Positions 1 to 6,113 of a stretch of DNA of 7,006 nt are shown here, piece after piece. The translations under genes and the position numbers were made by a program. Every line of letters starts with the position of its first letter. Position 1 is the stretch's first letter. This DNA comes from Betaproteobacteria bacterium (GTDB lineage: Bacteria > Pseudomonadota > Gammaproteobacteria > Burkholderiales > Usitatibacteraceae), in the NCBI GenBank assembly GCA_012274175.1, contig JAAOZZ010000249.1:1-7006 (forward strand), written 5' to 3'. The notes below the pieces were generated by a model. The model was not told the origin of the DNA. It saw only the letters and a program-made list of their open reading frames with translations, and ran no database searches.

Positions 1-828
1 CCGGAGCAGAAGCAGCGCTTCCTTCCGCGCATCTACAACGGCGACGACTTCTGGTGCCAGGGCTATTCGGAGCCCGGCTCGGGCTCGGACCTCGCCTCCC
101 TCAAGACCCGGGCAGTGCGCGAAGGCGGCCATTACGTGGTGAACGGGCAGAAGACCTGGACCACGCTCGCCCACTACGGCGACTGGATCTTCTGCCTCGT
201 GCGCACCGATCCGGCCGCGAAGAAGCAGGAGGGCATCTCGTTCCTCCTCGTCGACATGAAGACGCCGGGCATCACCGTGCGGCCGCTGATCCTCATGGAC
301 CTGGGCCACGAGGTGAACGAGGTGTTCTTCGACGACGTGAAGGTTCCGGTGGGCAACCTGGTGCACGAGGAAGGCAAGGGCTGGACGGTGGCCAAGTACC
401 TGCTGGGCCACGAGCGCATGAACACCGCGCGCATCGGCGGATCGCGCCGGGAGCTGGAGAAGCTCAAGGAGTTCGCCGCGGAGCACGTGAAGGACGGCAG
501 GCCGCTCCTCGAGGACGTGCGTTTCCGCGACCGGCTCTCGCGGGTCGAGGTGGAGCTGATGGCGCTGGAGGTCACCAACCTGCGCTTCCTCGACCAGCTG
601 CGCGGCGGCCGGGCCCCGGGCGCCGAGGTCTCGATGCTCAAGATCCGCGGCACCGAGATCCAGCAGGCGCTCACCGAGCTCATGATGGAGGCGGCGGGTC
701 CCCTCGCGAGGTCCTACGAGCCGCGCTACTGCAACTTCCGCAAGACCTCGATCTACGCCGGGTCCAACGAGATCCAGCGCAACATCATCGCCAAGATGAG
801 CCTGGGGCTCCAGGAGGCGCCGCGATGA
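1..828 (+). CDS. Acyl-CoA dehydrogenase, large-subunit type (5' end outside window)
   Basis: Reading frame 1 is open from the first base to TGA at 826-828, giving 275 residues. A typical family member is near 395, so about 120 N-terminal residues lie upstream. Acyl-CoA dehydrogenases are FAD flavoproteins that introduce the alpha-beta double bond in acyl-CoA beta-oxidation. Visible signatures, numbered from the window start, are the central-domain stretch W18-A38 containing SEPGSGSD, and the C-terminal YAGSNEIQRN (252-261). Position 253, where medium-chain enzymes carry the catalytic Glu of the YEGT motif, is Ala. A Glu at 138 (codon 412-414, in GHERM) aligns by eye with the catalytic Glu254 of isovaleryl-CoA dehydrogenase, so the base has probably moved there. 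No RxxFG motif follows. This pattern resembles the large partner of heteromeric dehydrogenases such as PimC or mycobacterial FadE pairs. The family is certain; the substrate is unknown. Confidence 0.95.
   Translation, partial: PEQKQRFLPRIYNGDDFWCQGYSEPGSGSDLASLKTRAVREGGHYVVNGQKTWTTLAHYGDWIFCLVRTDPAAKKQEGISFLLVDMKTPGITVRPLILMDLGHEVNEVFFDDVKVPVGNLVHEEGKGWTVAKYLLGHERMNTARIGGSRRELEKLKEFAAEHVKDGRPLLEDVRFRDRLSRVEVELMALEVTNLRFLDQLRGGRAPGAEVSMLKIRGTEIQQALTELMMEAAGPLARSYEPRYCNFRKTSIYAGSNEIQRNIIAKMSLGLQEAPR
812..817 (+). promoter_or_regulatory. Ribosome binding site for the small-subunit dehydrogenase
   Basis: AGGAGG, a perfect Shine-Dalgarno core, lies inside the end of the upstream gene, 7 bases before the ATG at 825. 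It fixes this start and rules out the open frame that runs much further upstream inside the first gene. Confidence 0.85.
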
Positions 829-1961
829 AATTCGACTACAGCGAAGAGCAGCAGCTGGTCGCCGACTCGGTGCGCCGCTTCGTGGCGCAGGACTACGGCT
901 TCGAGGCGCGGCGACGCATCCTCGCCACCCCGGAGGGATGGAGCCGCGAGGTGTGGGCCCAGATCGCGCAGATCGGGCTCCTCGGACTTCCCTTCGCCTC
1001 GGAGCTGGGCGGCTTCGGCGGGCGCGCGGTGGACATGATGAGCGTGATGGAGGCGATGGGAGACGGGCTCGTGGTCGAGCCGTATCTTTCCACCGTGGCG
1101 CTGGGCGGGCAGTTCGTGGCCCGCGGCGGCAGCGCGGGACAGAAGCGGGAGGTCGTTCCCGGCATCGTCGACGGCCGGCTGGTGATGGCCTTCGCGCAGA
1201 TCGAGGACGGCGCGCGCTACGACCTCGCCCACGTGGCCACCCGGGCGAAGAAGGAGCGGGACGACTACGTGATCGACGGCGTGAAGCGCGCCGTGGTGCA
1301 CGCGCCGTGCGCCCACCGCCTCGTGGTGTCGGCTCGCACCTCGGGCGTACACGCCGATCGCGCGGGGGTGAGCCTTTTCCTGGTGGACGCGAAGGCCGCG
1401 GGCATTTCCATGGAGGCCTATCGCACGCTCGACGGGATGCCCGCCGCCGACGTCACCTTGCGCTCGGTCGCGGTGCCCGCCGGGGCGTTGATCGGCAAGG
1501 AAGGCGAGGCCCTGGACCTCATCGAGGAAGTGACCGACTATGCCGTCGCGTTGCTCTGCGCCGAAGCGGTGGGAGCCATGAAGTTCGCGTGCGACACGAC
1601 GCTCGAGTACCTGAAGACGCGCAAGCAGTTCGGCGTGCCGATCGGGTCGTTCCAGGCGCTGCAGCACCGCATGGTGGACATGGTGGTGAGCTACGAGCAG
1701 GCGCGCTCGATGGCGAGCCTCGCGTGCGCGCGGGTGGACGCGGAGGAGGACGCCTCGCAGAGGAAGCGCATCGTGAGCGCGGCGAAGATCAAGATCGCCG
1801 ACGCCTGCCGCCACGTGAGCCAGGAGTCGGTGCAGCTGCACGGCGGCATGGGCATGAGCGACGAGCTCAAGGTGAGCCACACGTTCCGGCGCCTGACCAC
1901 GATCGCGCGCCAGCTGGGAGATGCGGACCACCATCTCGAACGCTTCGCGAGGAATTCCTGA
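825..1961 (+). CDS. Acyl-CoA dehydrogenase, small-subunit type
   Basis: This 378-residue protein has the full acyl-CoA dehydrogenase layout. It has a helical N-terminal domain (about 1-115), a beta domain (about 120-225) and a C-terminal helical domain (about 235-378). The C-terminal domain carries the FAD-contacting TRKQFG motif (265-270) and QLHGGMG (337-343). Both known sites for the catalytic glutamate look empty: residue 240, aligned by eye with Glu254 of isovaleryl-CoA dehydrogenase, is Ala, and the C-terminal segment (IARQLGDADHH) has no YEGT-like Glu. It therefore probably acts as the non-catalytic, FAD-binding partner of the preceding subunit, as in PimC/PimD-like or FadE-pair enzymes. 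The start overlaps the upstream stop as ATGA, which implies translational coupling and matched stoichiometry. The frame stays open upstream to about base 54, but that extension is not dehydrogenase-like. Confidence 0.93.
   Translation: MKFDYSEEQQLVADSVRRFVAQDYGFEARRRILATPEGWSREVWAQIAQIGLLGLPFASELGGFGGRAVDMMSVMEAMGDGLVVEPYLSTVALGGQFVARGGSAGQKREVVPGIVDGRLVMAFAQIEDGARYDLAHVATRAKKERDDYVIDGVKRAVVHAPCAHRLVVSARTSGVHADRAGVSLFLVDAKAAGISMEAYRTLDGMPAADVTLRSVAVPAGALIGKEGEALDLIEEVTDYAVALLCAEAVGAMKFACDTTLEYLKTRKQFGVPIGSFQALQHRMVDMVVSYEQARSMASLACARVDAEEDASQRKRIVSAAKIKIADACRHVSQESVQLHGGMGMSDELKVSHTFRRLTTIARQLGDADHHLERFARNS
1949..1954 (+). promoter_or_regulatory. Ribosome binding site for the MDR reductase
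   Basis: GAGGAA sits 8 bases before the ATG at 1963, within the last codons of the dehydrogenase. It favours 1963 over the in-frame upstream ATG at 1921 and the internal ATG at 1972. Confidence 0.7.
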
Positions 1962-1962
1962 C

Positions 1963-2964
1963 ATGACGACGATGAACCGGCAAATGGTGCTCGCGAGCCG
2001 CCCCCAGGGCGCGGTGACCGTGGAGAATTTCCGCCTGGTGGAGGCGCCCGTTCCCGCGCCCGGCGAGGGCGAGGTGCTGGTGAAGAACGAGTGGCTCTCC
2101 CTCGATCCGTACATGCGCGGGCGCATGAGCGATGCGAAGTCCTACGTGCCGCCCGCGGCGATCGGTGCCGTGATGGTGGGGCAGACCGTGGGGGAGGTGG
2201 TCGAGTCGCGCCATCCGGGATTGCGTCCCGGGGACAAGGTGCTCACCTCCCTGGGCTGGCAGCTCTACGGCACGGCGAAGGGCAAGGAGCTCACGCTGAT
2301 CGACGCCTCGAGGATTCCCGCGTCGTACTACCTGGGCATCCTCGGCATGCCCGGCATCACCGCGTGGTTCGGGCTGTTCGAGATCGGCGAGCCCAAGGCG
2401 GGGGAAACGGTGGTGGTCTCGGCGGCGTCCGGCGCGGTGGGCAGCGTCGTGGGCCAGCTCGCCAAGAGCGAGGGATGCCGCGTGGTGGGCATCGCCGGGG
2501 GCCGCAAGAAACGCGACTACGTGGTGAACGAGCTGGGGTTCGACGCCTGCATCGATTACAAGGCGGGCAAGCTCCTGGAAGAGCTGCGCGCCGCGTGTCC
2601 CACGGGAGTCGACGTCTACTTCGAGAACGTGGGCGGCGAGATGCTCGATATGCTGCTGCGCGTGATGAACGTCCACTCGCGCATCGTGGTGTGCGGGCTC
2701 ATCGCCGAGTACAACGCGACCGAACCCTACGGCTACAAGATGATGCGCTCGGTGCTCGTGAATCGCATCCGGATGCAGGGCATGATCGTCTTCGACTGGA
2801 AGGAGCGCTACGGCGAGGCGCTCGCGGACCTGGGCGCCCGGCTCTCGGCGGGAAAGCTGCGCTACAGGGAGTCGATCGTGGAGGGACTCGAGAACGCGCC
2901 CCAGGGACTGATCGCCCTCCTGTCCGGCGGCAATTTCGGCAAGCAGGTCGTGAAGCTCGCCTGA
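1963..2964 (+). CDS. NADP-dependent medium-chain reductase (zinc-independent MDR, PTGR/CurA/YfmJ type)
   Basis: The 333-residue protein matches the usual length (about 335-345) of zinc-free medium-chain reductases that use NADPH to reduce activated double bonds in enals, enones and prostaglandin-like substrates. Visible signatures are SLDPYMRGRM (46-55), typical of this branch near the N-terminus; the dinucleotide-binding AASGAVGS (154-161) in a Rossmann fold; GGRKK (179-183), where this branch contacts the NADP phosphate; and FENVGGE in the nucleotide domain. The catalytic and structural zinc ligands of alcohol dehydrogenases are absent. One base separates it from the dehydrogenase stop, so it belongs to the same operon. 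It may process an unsaturated intermediate or a reactive aldehyde made by that pathway (inference). The exact substrate cannot be read from the sequence. Confidence 0.92.
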   Translation: MTTMNRQMVLASRPQGAVTVENFRLVEAPVPAPGEGEVLVKNEWLSLDPYMRGRMSDAKSYVPPAAIGAVMVGQTVGEVVESRHPGLRPGDKVLTSLGWQLYGTAKGKELTLIDASRIPASYYLGILGMPGITAWFGLFEIGEPKAGETVVVSAASGAVGSVVGQLAKSEGCRVVGIAGGRKKRDYVVNELGFDACIDYKAGKLLEELRAACPTGVDVYFENVGGEMLDMLLRVMNVHSRIVVCGLIAEYNATEPYGYKMMRSVLVNRIRMQGMIVFDWKERYGEALADLGARLSAGKLRYRESIVEGLENAPQGLIALLSGGNFGKQVVKLA

Positions 2965-2966
2965 AC

Positions 2967-2984
2967 GCCGCGGGCGGCCGCGGT
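2967..2984. terminator. GC-rich inverted repeat between convergent genes, possible weak terminator
   Basis: CCGCGG, a 4-base loop (GCGG) and CCGCGG form a 6-bp stem, extendable by one G-U pair. It lies just after the MDR stop (2964) and before the end of the converging minus-strand gene (3002). No T tract follows on either strand, so it is not a classical Rho-independent terminator. CCGCGG is its own reverse complement, so in this GC-rich context chance is a real alternative. Confidence 0.3.
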
Positions 2985-3001
2985 CATCCGGGGCAACGCG
3001 C

Positions 3002-3472
3002 TTACTTGCCCTTGCAGCCGAAGCGCCTCACGCGCAGCACGCCGAAGACCGCCACGCCCTTGTCGCTCTCGTCGGCCGCGCCGACGTTCGTGCCCTCCGC
3101 GCGCGCGCTGGCGATGTGGGCATCGCACTGGGCCTCGATCGCGATCTTGCCCGCGACGGTGACGTTGGACCGGAAGCAATACCAGCCCTTCGGATTCACG
3201 AGCCGGATCGTGCTCTTACCCAAGACGTTGACCGCAGGCCGCACCAGGACCAGCCGCGGCTTGGCGGTCACCGGATCGTCACCCGTCGAGCCCCGGCCGA
3301 TGCCGAAGACCTTGACGCCGGTCGCGATGACGCCGGCAGCCGGCGTGCCCTTCCTGAATGGCGATGCCTTCCCCCACGAAGCGATGCATTCATCGAGCGC
3401 GACCTGGTCGTTCGCGACGGCGGTCACGGGGGCCAGGACTGAAATGGCGAATGCGAAAAGGTAACGGATCAC
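3002..3472 (-). CDS. Small secreted protein of unknown function with VxVxG repeats
   Basis: A 156-residue protein starting at GTG (3472). Residues 1-20 form a signal peptide (basic residue at 3, hydrophobic core, likely cleavage after AVA at 20), so the mature protein should be periplasmic or secreted. It has four cysteines (29, 99, 116, 153), which could form two disulfides. A short motif recurs: VKVFG (53-57), VNVLG (81-85), VTVAG (104-108) and VAVFG (140-144), suggesting stacked beta strands. The central NPKGWYC (93-99) followed by VTVAGK and C116 resembles a family of small secreted proteins seen in various proteobacteria whose function I do not know. It starts 15 bases after the upstream secreted-protein gene and is probably cotranscribed with it. 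Nothing indicates an enzyme. Confidence 0.85.
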   Translation of the reverse strand: MIRYLFAFAISVLAPVTAVANDQVALDECIASWGKASPFRKGTPAAGVIATGVKVFGIGRGSTGDDPVTAKPRLVLVRPAVNVLGKSTIRLVNPKGWYCFRSNVTVAGKIAIEAQCDAHIASARAEGTNVGAADESDKGVAVFGVLRVRRFGCKGK

Positions 3473-3477
3473 GTTTG

Positions 3478-3483
3478 CTCCTT
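3478..3483 (-). promoter_or_regulatory. Ribosome binding site that fixes the GTG start at 3472
   Basis: On the minus strand this reads AAGGAG, 5 bases before the GTG codon at 3472-3470. It supports a non-ATG start, and the signal peptide begins right after it. Confidence 0.75.
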
Positions 3484-3487
3484 GGGC

Positions 3488-4240
3488 TCAGAACCGGAAG
3501 CGCTCGATCATCTTCGATCCCGCGACGCCGTCGATGGTGTAGGTGAAGATGCCATGGCTCGCGTCGAGCGGGGAGAAATCGGCGCTGCCCGCGCTCTTCA
3601 CCTCCATCGCCGTGGGATCGTAGGCAAGCTTCCACGGGGTTCCCGCGGTGCGGTACGCCGTGCCCGCGAAATGCAGCCGGTTTTCCGCGTCCCGCGTCCA
3701 CAGGCCGCCGGGGACCACGAGCCAGGTGGGCTTGCCCGCGTCGTCGTAGGTCATCCACACCATGAAGAGCTTTTCCTCGAGCTGGTTCACCGTGAGGGCC
3801 CAGCCCGGCTCGCGCGGGTTCCACCACATGTCGGAGTAGTTGTCGTGGGGATGGAGCAAGCCGGTCGCGGGGAGCGGCGACACGGAAACGTGGATCGGGC
3901 CGATCACCTGGCTGGGCCCGAGCGTTCCCGGGGGCGGATTCACCACGAGGGACGTTTCGTATTCGCCCGCGGGCAGGCGCCCGAGGGTGAACTCCTCGTA
4001 GAAGCCCAGCACCGTTCCGCAATCGACGGTGAACACGCGGTCGGCCTGCACGCTGATGCGGCCACCTTCCTGGGAGACCTGCACCGAGTCGGGGTTGGTG
4101 CACCCCGTGTGGGCATAGCGCAGGCGAACGGTGTCGAGCGACGTGGGGACCGCCGGGTCGATCGAAAGCTGCGCGAGCGCGCCCGTCGCCGCGAGCAGGC
4201 AGAGCGACGGGACCAGCCGAAGGATGAGGAAAGCTTTCAT
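3488..4240 (-). CDS. Secreted protein with Ig-like N-terminal region and WWNP-type C-terminal domain
   Basis: A 250-residue protein. The ATG at 4240 is chosen because a signal peptide begins directly there (basic residues, LCLLAATGALA, likely cleavage after A23). An in-frame GTG at 4288 would add 16 residues overlapping the aldolase gene. Residues about 25-122 look like a beta-sandwich, with C47 and C74 as a possible disulfide and LPAGEYETSL (89-98). Residues about 135-250 contain YSDMWWNP (135-142), EPGW, LFMVWMTYD (158-166) and GKPTWLV, ending in a beta-rich SKMIERFRF tail. I recognise this C-terminal pattern from many secreted proteins of beta- and gammaproteobacteria, but know of no assigned function. 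The Trp/Tyr-rich face could bind carbohydrate or another surface ligand (speculation). No clear Shine-Dalgarno is visible. It lies 37 bases after the aldolase gene and 15 before the next small secreted gene. Confidence 0.85.
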   Translation of the reverse strand: MKAFLILRLVPSLCLLAATGALAQLSIDPAVPTSLDTVRLRYAHTGCTNPDSVQVSQEGGRISVQADRVFTVDCGTVLGFYEEFTLGRLPAGEYETSLVVNPPPGTLGPSQVIGPIHVSVSPLPATGLLHPHDNYSDMWWNPREPGWALTVNQLEEKLFMVWMTYDDAGKPTWLVVPGGLWTRDAENRLHFAGTAYRTAGTPWKLAYDPTAMEVKSAGSADFSPLDASHGIFTYTIDGVAGSKMIERFRF

Positions 4241-4277
4241 GGGCGGCCATTGTATCGCCGATGGGCCAAAGGACGCC

Positions 4278-5159
4278 CTACAAGGCACCGATGCCCTCGA
4301 GCGCCTTTCGGACCTCGTCGACCCCTTCGGGCGCGAGCGGCGCCTGGGGCGGCAGCGGCGGCCCGACGGGATAGCCCTGGAGCTCGAGGCCCGCCTTGAT
4401 GCAAGCGGCGAGGTTGTGCTTCGCGAAGGCCTGGTTCAGGTTCCACAGCGCTCGCTGGCGCTCCATGGCGGCGGCCCATTCGCCGCGCCGGCACAGCTCG
4501 TAGAGCTCGACGCTTTGCCTCGGCGCCACGCACGCGGGCCCCGCCATCCAGCCCACGCCGCCGATCAGCATCACGCACGTCGGAATATGGGACGAGGCGG
4601 CGAAAACCTGCAGCCGCCCTTCGACGCGATTGATGATCGAGAGCAGCCGGCCCGTGTTCGAGGATGCGTCCTTGATGTAGCGGATGTTGGCGATCCGGCT
4701 CAGCCGCTCGATCACCGGCAGGCTCAGGTCCGAGCGCTGGAAATTCGGGTTGGTGTAGAGGACGACGGGGATCGACACCGACTCGGCGATGGCCTTGAAA
4801 TAGGAGTACACGCCCTCGTCGGCCAGCGGGAAGTACGCCTCGAGGATCGCGAGGATCCCGCCGCACCCCAGGCGCTCGAATTCGCGCGCCTGGGATACGG
4901 CGTCCGCGATGGTGGTGGACGCCACGCCCGCCACGACGGGCACGCGGCCCTGCGCCGCGGCGAGGACGACCTCCACCACCTTGCGCCGCTGCGGCCACGA
5001 AAGGTACGCGAACTCCCCGGTCGAGCCCAGGGGCGTGAGGCCATGCACGCCCGCATCCACGAGGTCCCCGCACAGCCGCGCGAGGACGTCCGCCTTCACC
5101 TCGCCGGAGGAGTCGACCGGCGAGACGACGTACGGGAATACGCCGTGGAAGCCCGTCAA
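4278..5159 (-). CDS. Dihydrodipicolinate synthase/N-acetylneuraminate lyase family aldolase
   Basis: From the proposed TTG at 5159 the protein has 293 residues, the usual length for this (beta/alpha)8 class I aldolase family, which forms a Schiff base between a lysine and a 2-oxo acid, usually pyruvate. K163 in YIKDAS is the Schiff-base lysine and Y135 in LYTNP the catalytic tyrosine. GSTGE (45-49) replaces the GTTGE loop of true DapA, and Y109 matches the second conserved tyrosine. The Arg after the catalytic Tyr that grips the aspartate semialdehyde in DapA is not at its usual place (the sequence is YTNPNFQR), so lysine biosynthesis is not assured. The frame is open far upstream inside the anhydrase gene, but the family fold begins at GVFPYVV, just after the TTG. 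TTG overlaps the anhydrase TGA as TTGA. Only a weak GGGA lies 8 bases before it. Confidence 0.9.
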   Translation of the reverse strand: MTGFHGVFPYVVSPVDSSGEVKADVLARLCGDLVDAGVHGLTPLGSTGEFAYLSWPQRRKVVEVVLAAAQGRVPVVAGVASTTIADAVSQAREFERLGCGGILAILEAYFPLADEGVYSYFKAIAESVSIPVVLYTNPNFQRSDLSLPVIERLSRIANIRYIKDASSNTGRLLSIINRVEGRLQVFAASSHIPTCVMLIGGVGWMAGPACVAPRQSVELYELCRRGEWAAAMERQRALWNLNQAFAKHNLAACIKAGLELQGYPVGPPLPPQAPLAPEGVDEVRKALEGIGAL

Positions 5160-5815
5160 CCGAACGATCCCATGGCCCCCGGGTAGCTCACTTCCTCGAG
5201 CTTGCCGGTGTCCACGTCGTAGATGAAGCCGCGCACGGTGACCGCATCGGGCCCGGAGGTGGGGATCCAGGGATGGTTCAGGATCGCGGACATCCCCCGA
5301 CGCACGTCCCACTGCAGGCGTTCCGTCTGCTTGTCGCTGCGCGGGGCGTCGAGCGGCTCGAGCGCGCCGCGGAAGGCGTGGAATTGTGACGGCGTCGATG
5401 CGCACGTTTTGCAGCTCACGAAGGCACGGGACGTCGCCTGGCCCAGCAGCTTCTCGGCCGCCGGATCGCCCTCGAGGCCCGCCTTGAGCAGGTCGTCGGT
5501 GAAGGCGAGCATGCCGCAGCGCGTGTGGTGGATCAGGATGATCTCGTTGGTGTTGAGCAGGTGGTGGGAGATGATGAGGCAGCGGATCGCGTCGTCGTTC
5601 ACCACGCCGCCCGCGTTGCGGATGATGTGGGCGTCCCCGGTCTGCAGGCCCAGCAGGTCCTCCACGTCGATGCGCGCGTCCATGCACGCGACGACCGCCA
5701 CGTGCTTGGCCGGGTTGATCGGCTGCTTTCCGGGGTGGTTGGGCTTGTGGGACGCCTGCCCGCTCGCGTACTGCTTGTTGTTGGCCAGGTACTGGTCCGT
5801 CATCTTGCTCGCCAT
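5156..5815 (-). CDS. Beta-class carbonic anhydrase
   Basis: A 219-residue cytoplasmic enzyme (no signal peptide) interconverting CO2 and bicarbonate. Zinc ligands are visible as C44 in ACMDAR with D46 and R48 (the Asp-Arg dyad), H97 and C100 in [14 protein letters not shown] (63-70) is the conserved loop typical of the short bacterial (Rv1284-like) beta anhydrases, and the C-terminal [16 protein letters not shown] is also standard. These enzymes are usually near 165 residues. Here about 45-50 extra residues (roughly 118-167), including CKTC (135-138), lie between the zinc half-site and the C-terminal part. The start at 5815 is backed by GAGGAG at 5822-5827, 6 bases upstream. It begins 10 bases after the ferritin-like gene and overlaps the aldolase start. 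A supply of bicarbonate to a carboxylase, or pH buffering, is possible, but no partner is visible. Confidence 0.95.
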   Translation of the reverse strand: MASKMTDQYLANNKQYASGQASHKPNHPGKQPINPAKHVAVVACMDARIDVEDLLGLQTGDAHIIRNAGGVVNDDAIRCLIISHHLLNTNEIILIHHTRCGMLAFTDDLLKAGLEGDPAAEKLLGQATSRAFVSCKTCASTPSQFHAFRGALEPLDAPRSDKQTERLQWDVRRGMSAILNHPWIPTSGPDAVTVRGFIYDVDTGKLEEVSYPGAMGSFG

Positions 5816-5821
5816 GGCGCT

Positions 5822-5827
5822 CTCCTC
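5822..5827 (-). promoter_or_regulatory. Ribosome binding site for the carbonic anhydrase
   Basis: It reads GAGGAG on the minus strand, 6 bases before the ATG at 5815. It overlaps the stop codon of the upstream ferritin-like gene (5828-5826), an arrangement that favours translational coupling. Confidence 0.75.
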
Positions 5828-6113
5828 AATCGTGTGACAGGGACTTCGTCGTGAACAGGTAGTCCTTGAGCTCGCTGGAAAACTTCGGGTCCTTGCGCCG
5901 TATCCACTCCAGCACCATGGATGCGTGCTCCTTCTCCTCGTCCCGGTTGTGCCGGAGGATCGCCTTGAGCTCCGCGTCCTTGCACGCGTCGACGCGCTGG
6001 TTGTACCAGTCGATGGCCTCCAGCTCCTCCATCAGGGAGACGATGGCTCTGTGCATGTCCCGCGTCTCCGCGGAAAGTTGCTCTATGGGCTCGTGATAGC
6101 CGACGCTGGACAT
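5826..6113 (-). CDS. EncFtn-type ferritin-like protein (ferroxidase), without visible encapsulation tail
   Basis: A 95-residue, largely helical protein that strongly resembles the encapsulated ferritin EncFtn of Rhodospirillum rubrum, recalled from memory: long near-identical stretches include HRAIVS, MEELEA, DWY, QRVDA, [14 protein letters not shown] and LEWxRR. Residues of the EncFtn metal sites map with an offset of two: ferroxidase E30, W36, E60 and H63, plus entry-site E29 and E32 and Y37. EncFtn oxidises Fe(II) at a site shared between two subunits of a ring-shaped decamer and passes iron into an encapsulin shell. The chain stops seven residues after YLFT, with no Gly/Leu/Arg-type encapsulation peptide, and the next gene is a carbonic anhydrase, not an encapsulin. 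AGGAGA at 6122-6127, 8 bases upstream, supports the start. Iron or redox control is likely from the function, but no Fur-like box is evident. Confidence 0.9.
   Translation of the reverse strand: MSSVGYHEPIEQLSAETRDMHRAIVSLMEELEAIDWYNQRVDACKDAELKAILRHNRDEEKEHASMVLEWIRRKDPKFSSELKDYLFTTKSLSHD

Noticed and set aside
54..824. Upstream open extension of the small-subunit dehydrogenase frame
   Set aside because: The translation is an Arg/Gly/Pro-rich shadow of the first gene, and the perfect AGGAGG before 825 marks the true start.
753..2126. 457-codon open frame on the minus strand opposite the dehydrogenase
   Set aside because: The product is rich in His, Arg and Ala, a typical shadow in high-GC DNA. 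The plus strand encodes a clear dehydrogenase with family motifs.
2091..3464. 457-codon plus-strand open frame across the MDR gene and convergent junction
   Set aside because: It is an out-of-frame shadow of the MDR gene continuing antisense to the secreted-protein gene. No family features or ribosome site.
4241..4277. TACAAT box as a promoter for the secreted-protein pair
   Set aside because: It lies 8 bases before the ATG with no matching -35 hexamer, so it would give a nearly leaderless transcript. Readthrough from the aldolase gene is as likely.
3482..4399. 305-codon plus-strand open frame opposite the 250-residue secreted protein
   Set aside because: The composition is Arg/Gly/His-rich, while the minus strand shows a signal peptide and a recognisable secreted domain.
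5160..5687. N-terminal extension of the aldolase into the carbonic anhydrase gene (469-residue fusion)
   Set aside because: The extra 176 residues are a frame-shifted reading of the anhydrase. Family homology begins only after the TTG at 5159.
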